In this document: one piece after another, positions 1 through 8,780 of the stretch
How positions within the stretch are numbered: position 1 is the first letter of the stretch
How the letters are laid out: the number at the start of each line of letters is the position of its first letter
Assembly: GCA_017548565.1 (NCBI GenBank)
Contig: JAFYZU010000009.1
Coordinates: 62,001 to 126,000, forward strand
Length of the DNA stretch: 64,000 bases
Direction of reading: 5' to 3'
From: Treponema sp.
GTDB lineage: Bacteria > Spirochaetota > Spirochaetia > Treponematales > Treponemataceae
Notes under the pieces: generated by a model
What the model was told of the DNA's origin: nothing
What the model saw: only the letters and a program-made list of their open reading frames with translations
Databases searched by the model: none
Position numbers and translations under genes: made by a program

Positions 1-2064
1 TACGTCACAGTTAATACTGTCTGTGAAGAACGCGAGACAGAACGATTATACAGATTTTTATCTTATCTGAATCAGATCCGTCCGGATGGAATTATTGTGC
101 AGGATTTTGCTGTTCTGCGGCTTGCACAGGAATTCTTTCCGGATTTGGAAATTCATGCTTCTACTCAAATGAATGTGGCAAGTTCTTCAGGTGTAAAATT
201 ATTACAGGCTTCGGGAGTTAAACGTATTGTTCTTGCCAGAGAACTTGGTATTGAAGAAATATCGAAAATTAAGGCTGAAACAGGTGCAGAACTTGAAGTT
301 TTTGTGCATGGAGCACTTTGTGTAAGTGAATCAGGCCTTTGTCTGTTTTCAAGCTTTCTTGGTGGAAAATCTGCTAATAGAGGGATGTGTGCTCAGGCAT
401 GCCGTCGTTATTATACCGCTGAAGTTCCGGGTGGAATAAAACAGGGGTATTATTTTTCTCCATGCGATTTACAGCTTATAGATTATATTCCTGATTTAAT
501 TGAAGCCGGAGTTGATTCATTTAAAATTGAAGGAAGGATGAAAAGTGCTGAATACGTAGGAAGTGTTGTAGCTGCATACAGATATGTAATAGATCACTAT
601 AAGGAAGATAAGAAAGGGGCTGTAGCCACAGGAAAAAGAATTCTTTCTTCTGATTTTGCACGAAGTAAAACGACATATTGGTATGGTTTTAATGATTTAA
701 ATGAAGGAATTGAAAATGCTGCACAGAAAATTTTAAATCCTGAACAGGCTGGTGGGACAGGAATATATCTTGGAAAAATTGATAAAATCAGACCTGCACC
801 AAAAGAACTTATTGAAGCTTTAAAAAACTCATCAATTGGTAACAATCAACAGGAAGTATTAAAAGTTCAGATGGCTTTATTAAAGGGTGGAAGTTATGAG
901 CCGGATCCAGGTGATTCAATAAGGCTTCATAAACAGGATGATTCAGGACGTGTCAGTCATAAAATACGTTCTGTTGAAATTGAAGAGAATACCGGTAAAC
1001 GATGGATTGATATTCCATCAGGATTTAAGCAGGGAGATGATGTATATCTTCTTCAGATAAAATCTACATCGAAACGTTATCAGAGAGTCCTCCCTCATGA
1101 TATAAGCAAATATCGCAAGCAGCCAAAAGATGAATTGTTACCGATTCTTGATTTAACCCCGGTAAAAGATAAAGAGTTAAACTATTTTCCAGATGGAATT
1201 TATGTACATGTATCTTCTATCGCCGATATATTTGCAGTGCAGGGACTTAATCCAGTCCGTGTTATCATCGAATATAATCACGAAACCATTTATGATATTC
1301 TGAATAATAAAACAGTCCTTCCTTTTTCAAAAAAGCAAATCTTTATTTCTCTGGATCCATTCTGTTCTGAATCTCAGGAAGAGGTGCTTAAAACACATCT
1401 TGAACAATTGATCGAAAAAGGCTTCTGTTCATTTGTTGTAAATAATATAGCTCATCTGCAGATGTTGAAGAACAAGAAAGTAAACCTTATAGCAGGTCCT
1501 TATTTGTATACATTCAACAGATGGGCTGCTTCATGGTTGGAAAATAATAATGTCTCTTCTTTTATTATGCCTTATGAAAATTCACGGCGTAATTTAGAAG
1601 CAACTTTTGAACCAAATATCAGGTCAAGAGTATTGGTCCCGATTTTTGCCTATCCATCGTTATTCAGAATGCGTTTCAAGCTCCCTCAGGATTATGATTT
1701 TACTTATTTCGAAGATAAAGAAGGAACCGTCTTTAAAGTAAATTCAACAGTAGACGGATCTTTCGTTATGCCCGAAATCCCTTTTTGTATTACAGATAAA
1801 GCGAACTTTATAACTTCAACTGGCTTCAAAAAACTTTTGATTGATTTTTCAAAAACAAAAGTTTCCAGAAGTCAGATTAAAGCCATTGTTTCATCTCTCG
1901 CTAAAGAACAACCATTGCAAGGAGTCAGTCATTTCAACTGGAAAGATGGTTTTTATTCTCAGAAGCAGATAGATGAGTACAAAGCTGCAAATGAAAGAGC
2001 AGCTCAACGTGCTGCAGCAAAATCTTCCGGAAAACAAAGATCCGGCCGCAAATACCATAAATAA
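1..2064 (+). CDS. U32 family protein (RlhA-like), 5' end cut by window
   Basis: The frame is open from base 1 with no start inside the window, so the N-terminus lies upstream and 687 residues are visible. The U32 signature lies at about bases 307-420: HGALC, then an SGxC stretch, then NRGxC and ACRR, the cysteine pattern that binds an Fe-S cluster in characterised relatives. A second conserved block, IEGRMKS, is at about 524-545. U32 proteins were named as collagenase-like peptidases. Studied long members such as E. coli RlhA (about 650 aa) instead help hydroxylate RNA. The length here fits the RlhA-like long form better than the TrhP short form, but this is inference. The tail is rich in Ala, Arg and Lys and ends 8 bp from the convergent ssb gene. 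A second, shorter U32 gene lies at 34076-35563. Confidence 0.85.
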   Translation, partial: YVTVNTVCEERETERLYRFLSYLNQIRPDGIIVQDFAVLRLAQEFFPDLEIHASTQMNVASSSGVKLLQASGVKRIVLARELGIEEISKIKAETGAELEVFVHGALCVSESGLCLFSSFLGGKSANRGMCAQACRRYYTAEVPGGIKQGYYFSPCDLQLIDYIPDLIEAGVDSFKIEGRMKSAEYVGSVVAAYRYVIDHYKEDKKGAVATGKRILSSDFARSKTTYWYGFNDLNEGIENAAQKILNPEQAGGTGIYLGKIDKIRPAPKELIEALKNSSIGNNQQEVLKVQMALLKGGSYEPDPGDSIRLHKQDDSGRVSHKIRSVEIEENTGKRWIDIPSGFKQGDDVYLLQIKSTSKRYQRVLPHDISKYRKQPKDELLPILDLTPVKDKELNYFPDGIYVHVSSIADIFAVQGLNPVRVIIEYNHETIYDILNNKTVLPFSKKQIFISLDPFCSESQEEVLKTHLEQLIEKGFCSFVVNNIAHLQMLKNKKVNLIAGPYLYTFNRWAASWLENNNVSSFIMPYENSRRNLEATFEPNIRSRVLVPIFAYPSLFRMRFKLPQDYDFTYFEDKEGTVFKVNSTVDGSFVMPEIPFCITDKANFITSTGFKKLLIDFSKTKVSRSQIKAIVSSLAKEQPLQGVSHFNWKDGFYSQKQIDEYKAANERAAQRAAAKSSGKQRSGRKYHK

Positions 2065-2072
2065 AAGATTTG

Positions 2073-2507
2073 CTAGAAAACAACATCTTCAAGCTGTTCA
2101 AAAGATTTATCATTTGCTTTTTCAAGTGAAGATTGATTCTTTGAATCGTTGTTTTCACCTTTCTGGTCATTCACAACTTTTGGTTTATACTCGACATGTT
2201 CTGCCACAATATAAATTTTACTCTGATTCTTACCACTATCATCTTTCCAGCGGTTTTGTTTCAATCGACCTACAACTCGAACTCCACGTCCTTTTGATAA
2301 ATTCTTTTCGCAGGTTTCTGCAATTTTACCATAAGATTCCACATCAAAGAATGATACTTCATCCATAGTTTCGCCGTTGTTTGGATTTTTTGTATAACGG
2401 TTTACCGCTACCGGAAAACGACATACTTTAAAACCTTTCATCGGTTCAGACAATTCTGCATTTCGCACGACATTGCCTTCAATAATAATCGAATTAAGAT
2501 TATTCAT
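2073..2507 (-). CDS. ssb: Single-stranded DNA-binding protein
   Basis: The 144-residue protein has one OB fold over residues 1-108, with the typical opening (MNNLNSIIIEGNVVRNAEL) and the later VVGRLKQNRW strand. SSB coats single-stranded DNA during replication, repair and recombination. After the fold comes a short Lys/Asp/Asn/Ser-rich linker. The tail ends in LEDVVF, an acidic tip with a final aromatic, close to but not identical to the DDDIPF tip that recruits partner proteins in other bacteria. A strong ribosome binding site (AAGAGGAG) precedes the ATG. It is transcribed convergently with the U32 gene and divergently from the gene at 2743. Confidence 0.95.
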   Translation of the reverse strand: MNNLNSIIIEGNVVRNAELSEPMKGFKVCRFPVAVNRYTKNPNNGETMDEVSFFDVESYGKIAETCEKNLSKGRGVRVVGRLKQNRWKDDSGKNQSKIYIVAEHVEYKPKVVNDQKGENNDSKNQSSLEKANDKSFEQLEDVVF

Positions 2508-2742
2508 TTGTAACTCCTCTTAAATTTTGATATCCGCATCTGGCCATGATACTTTGTACAAAAAATGCATACGCATCTTCTGTTTCCACGTATATAATAT
2601 GTATTCAAAAGTTAAAAAATATCACTTTTTTTATAAAAAAATTTAAAAAGAAATCATTTTTTTTTTCAGCGGAATATTTATTTTTCTATAAAACGTTTTT
2701 TTTGCTAGTTAAATTGTGATTTTTGGTGTAAAATTATTCTAT

Positions 2743-4644
2743 ATGGCTACATCTACAAACTTAAGTTCGATTATAAAATTTTATTCTGATAAACAGAAAT
2801 CTCCATTTATAGATTTAAGGGAATTCTGTGCTTTTATTAAAAAATATGCCGAAAAACATGTTGAAGAAGAAGCAGGCCTCGTAAAATATCTTGGTGATCC
2901 TACAAATACAGTTACTGCAGAACTTGCCGGTTTGGAAACAAAACATCTTGCGGCCGTAATTCCTAATGGTTCTACTAAAAAAACAATTGTCTGTATATCT
3001 CATTTTACGTTCAGTTTTGCAGAACGCTACAAAGAGCTGATTAAGAACGAAAGTGTACCTTATCCTATTGAAACAGATTTGCCGAAAAGATTTCCAACCC
3101 AGGTTCTTGAAAAAAAACAGGCAGAAAATTATATTACCCAGTGTCTTGAAAAACAGGATACAAAATCACCATTGCTTTATCTGATGGCATTCTCTCGTGA
3201 TATACCGGCGCTCGTTCTTCCTGCATGCGTTCCTATCCAGCTGCTGATTGAATCGGCACAGCAGAAAATACGAAAGATTGTCCGTAAAAGTGAATATCAT
3301 GATTATTTTCTGAAAAAGCTCCGGAGCTCCAATCCCTCGAAAGAAATCACTATAAAGAATTTTTACGGCGTATTTATCGATAAAGAAAATTCCGGATTTA
3401 TTCAGGTTGATGATGGTGATGATTATTATCTGTGGAATCAGCTTTGTTATTATCTGCGGCTTGATTTTGAAAAAATTCAGGACCGTACAATTGAAGATAC
3501 AAACATTCTGCAGGCAATCGAGATTTCAGAAATTTTCAGTACATATCTTAAACAGAAATTCCAGACATCAAAGAAACGAACCGAAGCATTGAATGAATTA
3601 AAACGTCAGCTTGGTGAATCACCGTATTTCTTTTCAATGAATCAGATTTTAAAATTTCATGATAAAAACGGACGTCTTCTTTACGGACAGTATTCAGAGG
3701 ATGATCTTAAAAATTGTCTTCAGACACTTTCAACAGATACCGGTGGAAACGGATTGCCTGAGCTTGTAGTTTTTAAGGTTGCTTCCGGAACAAGATATTA
3801 TGTTTATAAGAAAAAGGTAATTCCACTTGTTGTTCGTCTTTGTAATGAAGCACATGATGCGATTGAATCAGTTCTTGTAAAAAAATGGAACAATGTGCTT
3901 TTAGATTTCAGAAAGCTTCCCGAAATGACTGATGCAGCAAAATTTGAAAAGATTCTTGAAGCACAGGTTGAAGAACATTCTCCGGTTTTATTTGCATTAT
4001 TAAATGCCAACTTCATGACTCTTTTTGCCTTGAATAACAGTGTTGATTTTGAATCTAGTTTTTCTCTATTTGATGACGGAATTTTAAAATCATACAGTGA
4101 GCTTTTACTTCTTACAAATTCACAGGTGCTTTCAAAGGCAAAAATGGATCTTCCGTTTGTATATACATTCCCGTTAATTTCGTGGATTATAGGATTATTC
4201 AAATCAAACAAAAAGAAAAAGAAAGTTAAGCCTGTAGAAGAAGCCCCGGTTGTTCAGGAAGAAGAAACTGTAAAAACAGAAAAGCATTATTCAAAGGAAG
4301 AGGCCCTGTCAAAAGCGGCAAAAGAGCTTGCTGATGATTTTATTCCTGAAGGTTCAACGCTTGACAGGGAATTGAATTATCTGAACAAGCAGTGGAATAA
4401 AATGATTACGAAAGAAGCAAATATGACTTTAACGGAGGATGTAAATTCTTTGATTCGTGATTATACCAGACGCGTCGTTAAAACTTTATCGGCCGTTTCG
4501 TTTACAAAGGAACGCGTTCAGAATCTTGCTGAAACACTTGTAAAAACTCCGAACATGCAGAAAATCGGAGAACAGAAGGCTCTTACTGAATACGTTGAAT
4601 TGTATATTCTGAGGCTTGTAAGTAATTTTCAGCGCAAATCATAA
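2743..4644 (+). CDS. Spirochaete protein of unknown function, 633 aa
   Basis: I do not recognise a named family. A GTG at 2716 would add nine residues. I chose the ATG at 2743 because a -10-like TAAAAT at 2729-2734 lies just before it and no ribosome binding site serves either codon. The first 460 residues look soluble and mostly helical. Residues about 467-486 are hydrophobic (ending ISWIIGLF) and are followed by a Lys run and a Pro/Glu-rich linker, so the protein may attach to the membrane through that segment. The last 110 residues are predicted helical and charged. Size and style resemble the DUF5312-like protein at 58791-60341, but I cannot show homology by eye. It is the only gene between two intergenic regions and probably a single transcript. 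Confidence 0.75.
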   Translation: MATSTNLSSIIKFYSDKQKSPFIDLREFCAFIKKYAEKHVEEEAGLVKYLGDPTNTVTAELAGLETKHLAAVIPNGSTKKTIVCISHFTFSFAERYKELIKNESVPYPIETDLPKRFPTQVLEKKQAENYITQCLEKQDTKSPLLYLMAFSRDIPALVLPACVPIQLLIESAQQKIRKIVRKSEYHDYFLKKLRSSNPSKEITIKNFYGVFIDKENSGFIQVDDGDDYYLWNQLCYYLRLDFEKIQDRTIEDTNILQAIEISEIFSTYLKQKFQTSKKRTEALNELKRQLGESPYFFSMNQILKFHDKNGRLLYGQYSEDDLKNCLQTLSTDTGGNGLPELVVFKVASGTRYYVYKKKVIPLVVRLCNEAHDAIESVLVKKWNNVLLDFRKLPEMTDAAKFEKILEAQVEEHSPVLFALLNANFMTLFALNNSVDFESSFSLFDDGILKSYSELLLLTNSQVLSKAKMDLPFVYTFPLISWIIGLFKSNKKKKKVKPVEEAPVVQEEETVKTEKHYSKEEALSKAAKELADDFIPEGSTLDRELNYLNKQWNKMITKEANMTLTEDVNSLIRDYTRRVVKTLSAVSFTKERVQNLAETLVKTPNMQKIGEQKALTEYVELYILRLVSNFQRKS

Positions 4645-4678
4645 AAGTAATCTTATGGTTTAATTTCCTGAAATTCAG

Positions 4679-4707
4679 TTTATATTTTTATTTTTACTTG
4701 TTATAAT
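4679..4707 (+). promoter_or_regulatory. hisC promoter (TTTATA-17-TATAAT), leaderless
   Basis: A perfect TATAAT at 4702-4707 sits 17 bp downstream of TTTATA at 4679-4684. Only six bases separate the -10 from the hisC ATG, so transcription should start at or next to the A of ATG, and no ribosome binding site is present. Confidence 0.6.
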
Positions 4708-4713
4708 GAAGAT

Positions 4714-5871
4714 ATGATAACATCAAGCAGAATGAACGGTGTTGCTCCTTATGTGCCTGGAGAACAGCCTAAAGACAGAGATTATATAAAACTTAACGCA
4801 AACGAAAATCCATATCCTCCGTGTAAAGAGGTGATTAAAAAAATCAGGAAATTTGTAAGTAAAAATCCGCAGAAGCTTGCACTTTATCCTGATCCTGATT
4901 CAAATGAGCTTCATAAAGAAATTGCAGAGCTTCTTAATAAAACAGGCGGTGTTTTGTGTCGTGCAGAAGTGAATAATAAAGAGGTATCTCCTTCTGTTCA
5001 GGATAAAATTCCATTTACAGTTACACCGGAAATGATTTATACAGGAAACGGTTCTGATGAAGTTCTGTCCATGGTTTTTTATGCTTTCTTTGATTCTTCT
5101 AAAAAATTCGTAATGCCGGAATTTACTTACAGCTTTTATCCTGTTTATGCAGGTTATTATGATATTCCGATGGATAAGGTTCCTTTGAAGAAAGACTGGT
5201 CTCTTGATAAAGAAGAGATGCTTAAGCGTGCAGCAGATAATAAGGGCGGAATTATTTTTGCAAATCCTAATGCGCCTACAGGAATAGGATTGACTCGTGA
5301 AGAAGTCCGAAAAATGCTTGACGAAGCTTCGAAGGATGAAGTTTTTATTGTAGATGAAGCGTATGTTGATTTCGGTGGTGAATCTTGCATTCCGTTGTTA
5401 AAGGATTATAAAAATCTGGTAATTGTAAGGACATTTTCAAAGAGTCTTTGCGGGGCAGGTCAGCGTCTTGGTTATATTGTTTCATCGCCTGAGCTTGTAA
5501 AAATCGTTACGACTGTAAAAAACTGCGTTAATCATTTTCCGATTGATGCACTGGCACAGGTTTCGGGTACAGAGGCATGTAAGAATCCTGCGTATTATGC
5601 AGAATGTGCACGAAAAGTTGTTGAAGAAAGAGAAAAATTTTATAACTTTTTATGTGAAAAAGGGTTTTATGTATTGAAAAGCCAGACAAATTTTCTTTTT
5701 GCAAAAAAAGATGATCTGGACGGTTACGAACTTTATACAAAAATCAAGGAGCAGGGAATTTTAATCCGTCATTTTAAGACACCTGGAATAGAAGATTTTG
5801 TGCGGATTACAATCGGTACTGCAGAACAGATGAAAATGTTAAAAAACGCATTCGAGAATGTTTTGAAATAG
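4714..5871 (+). CDS. hisC: Histidinol-phosphate aminotransferase
   Basis: This is a 385-residue class I/II PLP aminotransferase that converts imidazole-acetol phosphate to histidinol phosphate with glutamate as amino donor. Visible features are the N-terminal KLNANENPYPP block typical of HisC, a cofactor-binding TGNGSDE segment, NPNAPTG, DEAYVDF with the PLP-contacting Asp and Tyr, and the lysine in RTFSKSLCGAGQRLGY that forms the Schiff base. The C-terminal RITIGT carries the substrate carboxylate-binding Arg. There is an insertion of about 25 residues at positions 75-105 compared with short HisC forms. No other his genes are visible, and related enzymes can also act on aromatic amino acids. 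The start is an ATG right after a -10 box with no ribosome binding site. yfcE follows after 8 bp, so the two are probably co-transcribed. Confidence 0.88.
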   Translation: MITSSRMNGVAPYVPGEQPKDRDYIKLNANENPYPPCKEVIKKIRKFVSKNPQKLALYPDPDSNELHKEIAELLNKTGGVLCRAEVNNKEVSPSVQDKIPFTVTPEMIYTGNGSDEVLSMVFYAFFDSSKKFVMPEFTYSFYPVYAGYYDIPMDKVPLKKDWSLDKEEMLKRAADNKGGIIFANPNAPTGIGLTREEVRKMLDEASKDEVFIVDEAYVDFGGESCIPLLKDYKNLVIVRTFSKSLCGAGQRLGYIVSSPELVKIVTTVKNCVNHFPIDALAQVSGTEACKNPAYYAECARKVVEEREKFYNFLCEKGFYVLKSQTNFLFAKKDDLDGYELYTKIKEQGILIRHFKTPGIEDFVRITIGTAEQMKMLKNAFENVLK

Positions 5872-5879
5872 AGGACAAT

Positions 5880-6575
5880 ATGAAGATTTTAGTTTTAAGT
5901 GATTTACATGCGAACAATAAGGTTTTAGACAAGCTTGATTCTGAATTTGAAAAAGCAGATGCAGTAATATTTGCGGGAGATTATGCGGAGTGTTTTAAAC
6001 CAAAAACAGGTCTTGAAGCGCTTGAAAAGCTTTGTTCAAAGCATGACACAATTTTTTCAGTGCTTGGAAACTGCGATAATATTGAATTCCTTGAACAGCT
6101 TGAAGAAAGAGATGTAAGTGTAGAAAAAAGTCTTGTATTTCATGAAGGACTTGCCTTTGCGGGAAGTGGCGGTGGTGAATATTTTACCGGAAAAACTGAA
6201 TTTGAACGTACTGCAGAAGAGCTGCTTTCTGATTTTGATATTGTTAAAAACAGTGCACAGGATGGTTCTGATAATTCTTTGTGGCAGAACTTAATCCTTA
6301 TAAGTCATAATCCACCAAGGGGGCAGGTTGTTGACCGGATAAATGATGAGCTTCATCCGGGAAGTCCGCTTTTTACAGATTTTATAAAGGAAAACAAACC
6401 TCTTGCAGTTATCTGTGGACATATTCATGAGGGCTGCGGTTCTGAAAAAATCGGTGATACACTTGTAGTAAATCCGGGATCAATCGGTGAAAAAGGAACA
6501 TACTACTGGCTTGATTTATCGAAGGATGGAGACGGAAACTGGCAGGTAAAAGAAACTGCCTGTTCTATAAAATAA
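5880..6575 (+). CDS. YfcE/MJ0936-type metallophosphoesterase
   Basis: The 231-residue protein has the full calcineurin-like metal-site set: SDLHAN (D and H near the N-terminus), GDY, GNCDN, SHNPP and GHIHEG, and ends the domain with NPGSIGEKG. Family members such as E. coli YfcE are manganese-dependent phosphodiesterases active on small artificial esters, and the natural substrate is not settled. It is cytoplasmic with no signal peptide. A ribosome binding site (GAGGA) lies in the 8-bp gap after hisC, which argues for one operon through to the SUMF-like gene 18 bp downstream. The link to histidine synthesis is positional only. Confidence 0.85.
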   Translation: MKILVLSDLHANNKVLDKLDSEFEKADAVIFAGDYAECFKPKTGLEALEKLCSKHDTIFSVLGNCDNIEFLEQLEERDVSVEKSLVFHEGLAFAGSGGGEYFTGKTEFERTAEELLSDFDIVKNSAQDGSDNSLWQNLILISHNPPRGQVVDRINDELHPGSPLFTDFIKENKPLAVICGHIHEGCGSEKIGDTLVVNPGSIGEKGTYYWLDLSKDGDGNWQVKETACSIK

Positions 6576-6593
6576 TAATAACAAGGAGTAAGA

Positions 6594-7523
6594 ATGAAAA
6601 AATTATCTGTTTTGATTATAATTCTTTTCTCATCTGCACTTTATGCACAGCAGAGAGATTTTAATTCAATTCAGATGGTATCTTTTCCGGCACCTGTCGT
6701 TTATAATCAGGGGCAGGATTCTCAAAGTTCTTCGGTAAAAAGAACCCTTTCTCCTTTTTCAATCAATAAATTTGAAACGACGTATAAGCTCTGGTACGAA
6801 ATTAAACAGAAGGCAGAAAAACTCGGTTACAGCTTTCAGAATCCCGGTCAGCCCGGTTCAAGAGGAAAAAGGGCAGCTGTTCCTGATGAAATAAATTCTT
6901 ATCAGCCGGTAACAATGATTACCTGGTACGATGCAGTTGTGTGGTGTAATGCTTTAAGTGAGCTTGAAGGAAAAAATCCATGCTATACATTTAAAGGAAA
7001 AATCCTTCGTGATTCTTCAGATTCGGCAGCTCTGGATTTGTGTGAATGCAATTTCAATGCGGATGGTTACCGCCTTCCGAGTGAAGCAGAATGGGAATAT
7101 GCGGCAAGAAAAACATCTTCTGGATTTCAGAAAGGAAACAGGGCAAGCGGAACTAATTCAAGCAGCATTGAAGAAATAATGCTCTTTGCATGGATTTATG
7201 ACAATGGGGCGGCAACAAGGATTGTTGGTACTGCTGGCGTTCCTTTTGATCCTAACTTTGTTTCAAAACCATCCAGCGGAAATGCGAATAAGGCAGGAAT
7301 TTTCGATATGACAGGCAATGTTCTTGAGTTCTGCTGGGACTGGCTCGGAGATTATTCAGAAGAGCTTCTTTATGGTCCAAAAATGGGTTATGAACGTATA
7401 AGCAGGGGAGGAAGCTGGTCTCCATATACAACCTTTTATTATGCAGGCGACCGTTATTCTTATGATCCGAATGAATGTTATAATTACATGGGCTTCAGGT
7501 TCTGTTCATCTGAAGTAAAATAA
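6594..7523 (+). CDS. Secreted SUMF1/FGE-fold protein lacking the catalytic cysteines
   Basis: The protein of 309 residues begins with a signal peptide (MKKLSVLIIILFSSALYAQ). The rest is a formylglycine-generating-enzyme fold: a WYDAVVWCNAL block, GYRLPSEAEWEYAAR, FDMTGNVLEFCWDW, and the terminal RGGSW ... MGFRF. In true sulfatase-activating enzymes two cysteines follow the RGGS block. Here that stretch reads SPYTTFYYAGDR with no cysteine, so I infer it does not make formylglycine. Treponemes often carry several exported proteins of this fold, and their roles are mostly unknown. A ribosome binding site (AAGGAG) precedes the ATG. It ends 3 bp from the convergent corA. Confidence 0.82.
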   Translation: MKKLSVLIIILFSSALYAQQRDFNSIQMVSFPAPVVYNQGQDSQSSSVKRTLSPFSINKFETTYKLWYEIKQKAEKLGYSFQNPGQPGSRGKRAAVPDEINSYQPVTMITWYDAVVWCNALSELEGKNPCYTFKGKILRDSSDSAALDLCECNFNADGYRLPSEAEWEYAARKTSSGFQKGNRASGTNSSSIEEIMLFAWIYDNGAATRIVGTAGVPFDPNFVSKPSSGNANKAGIFDMTGNVLEFCWDWLGDYSEELLYGPKMGYERISRGGSWSPYTTFYYAGDRYSYDPNECYNYMGFRFCSSEVK

Positions 7524-7526
7524 AGG

Positions 7527-8576
7527 TTATTTAGATAATTTTTTTTCCTGTATTTTTAATCTTCTTTTTTCATTGCGCACATTTTTTTTCTGCATGCGTG
7601 AAAGTTTTTTTGCTTTTTTAATTGCAGATTCTGATTCTTTGTTGAAATTCAAAAGCCATGAACATATGAATACTGAAACAATACATGTGATTGTTGCAAA
7701 AATTACAGGCCAGTATCCCGGCAGTGTTTCAAAAGGAAGTTTAAAGTTCATTCCGAAGAAGCTTGTTACAAAGGTCGGTGCCATCATTACAAGGTTAATA
7801 ATTGCAAGCTTTTTCATTACGATATTCAGGTTGTTCGAGGTTACCGAAGAAAATGCATCCATGACTCCGAAAAGAATGTCTGTATAGGTGTCGGCCATTT
7901 CTATTGCCTGGCGGTTATCGATTGTAACTCCTTCTACAAAATCAATGTCTTCTTCGTCGAATTTGATGAGTTTTGTGCTTTTCATTTTCTGAAGAAGAAG
8001 TGCATTACTTTTAAGGGATGTTGAAAAATAAACAAGTGATTTTTCCAGTCCGAGCAGTAACATAATTTCTCTGTTTTCAATTCCTTCACGCATTTCATTC
8101 TGGATGCTTGTTGAACGTCTGTTTATTTCTTTAAGATAACGCAGAAAATTAAGGTTTGCCCTGTTCATTATCTGTACAATAAATGACGGAAAATCTGTAA
8201 GCTTGATGTTTTTGATTCTGTTTGAACCAAAATCCTTTATAACCTCACAGTCTGTCCAGCAGATTGTAATGATTGTTTTTCCTTTTATGATGATACCGAT
8301 TGGAACTGTAAAATATGGAGTTTCTGCCTGAGGATCATAAATAGGTACCCTTACAATCGTAAGAATGTAACCTTCACCGTCTTCGAGGCGTGAAAGTTCA
8401 TCGGGGTCTAAAATATCAAGAATATGATCCTGTTCGATTTTATATTCATCCTGAATGAATGTAGTTTCATCGCGGGTAACGTTTCTTACATCAATCCAGA
8501 GCGGTTTATTTGTCGTGATTTCTTCTTTTTTCAGTTTTATAAACTGTCCATCTTCCTGCTGCCAGTATGTAATCAT
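7527..8576 (-). CDS. corA: CorA-family divalent cation transporter
   Basis: The 349-residue protein has the long soluble N-terminal funnel domain, a stalk helix, and two C-terminal membrane helices. The first helix ends in the family signature GMN (SFFGMNFKLP), which forms the selectivity filter. The second helix is followed by a strongly basic tail, as in CorA, where it helps gate the pore. It forms a homopentamer in the inner membrane and carries Mg2+, and sometimes Co2+ or Ni2+; the metal here cannot be told from sequence. A ribosome binding site (AGGAG) precedes the ATG. It diverges from the GspE-like gene across 180 bp of very AT-rich DNA. Confidence 0.92.
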   Translation of the reverse strand: MITYWQQEDGQFIKLKKEEITTNKPLWIDVRNVTRDETTFIQDEYKIEQDHILDILDPDELSRLEDGEGYILTIVRVPIYDPQAETPYFTVPIGIIIKGKTIITICWTDCEVIKDFGSNRIKNIKLTDFPSFIVQIMNRANLNFLRYLKEINRRSTSIQNEMREGIENREIMLLLGLEKSLVYFSTSLKSNALLLQKMKSTKLIKFDEEDIDFVEGVTIDNRQAIEMADTYTDILFGVMDAFSSVTSNNLNIVMKKLAIINLVMMAPTFVTSFFGMNFKLPFETLPGYWPVIFATITCIVSVFICSWLLNFNKESESAIKKAKKLSRMQKKNVRNEKRRLKIQEKKLSK

Positions 8577-8732
8577 AGTAAACTCCTATTGATTAAGATA
8601 AGACCATCAAACTGATAAATTTATAATATCACAAAATAAAAGATATGAAAAGTCATAAAAATCTGCCTGAAAAATCAGGATAATAAAAAAATAGAAAAAA
8701 TTGAATTTTTTTTTTAAAAAAAGTGTCATTTT

Positions 8733-8758
8733 TTGTCAATCTCGACAATATATATAAT
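8733..8758 (+). promoter_or_regulatory. Promoter region with a dyad (TTGTC-6-GACAA) before the GspE-like gene
   Basis: A perfect TATAAT is at 8753-8758. Immediately upstream, TTGTC at 8733-8737 and GACAA at 8744-8748 form an inverted repeat with a 6-base spacer, overlapping where the -35 would fall. TTGTCA is only 14 bp from the -10, so the dyad may be an operator rather than a -35. Confidence 0.4.
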
Positions 8759-8780
8759 GAAAGGGGAAAAGGAGATTGTG

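Noticed and set aside
1934-2368. Two frames overlapping the U32 and ssb genes (minus 1934-2170 and plus 1973-2368)
   Set aside because: Both run through the ends of recognised genes on the other frame and have no domain or ribosome binding site.
4645-4713. Possible terminator (AATTT-4-AAATT then T-rich) after the unknown 633-residue gene
   Set aside because: The stem is only five A-T pairs and the T-rich stretch also holds the hisC promoter, so I do not call it.
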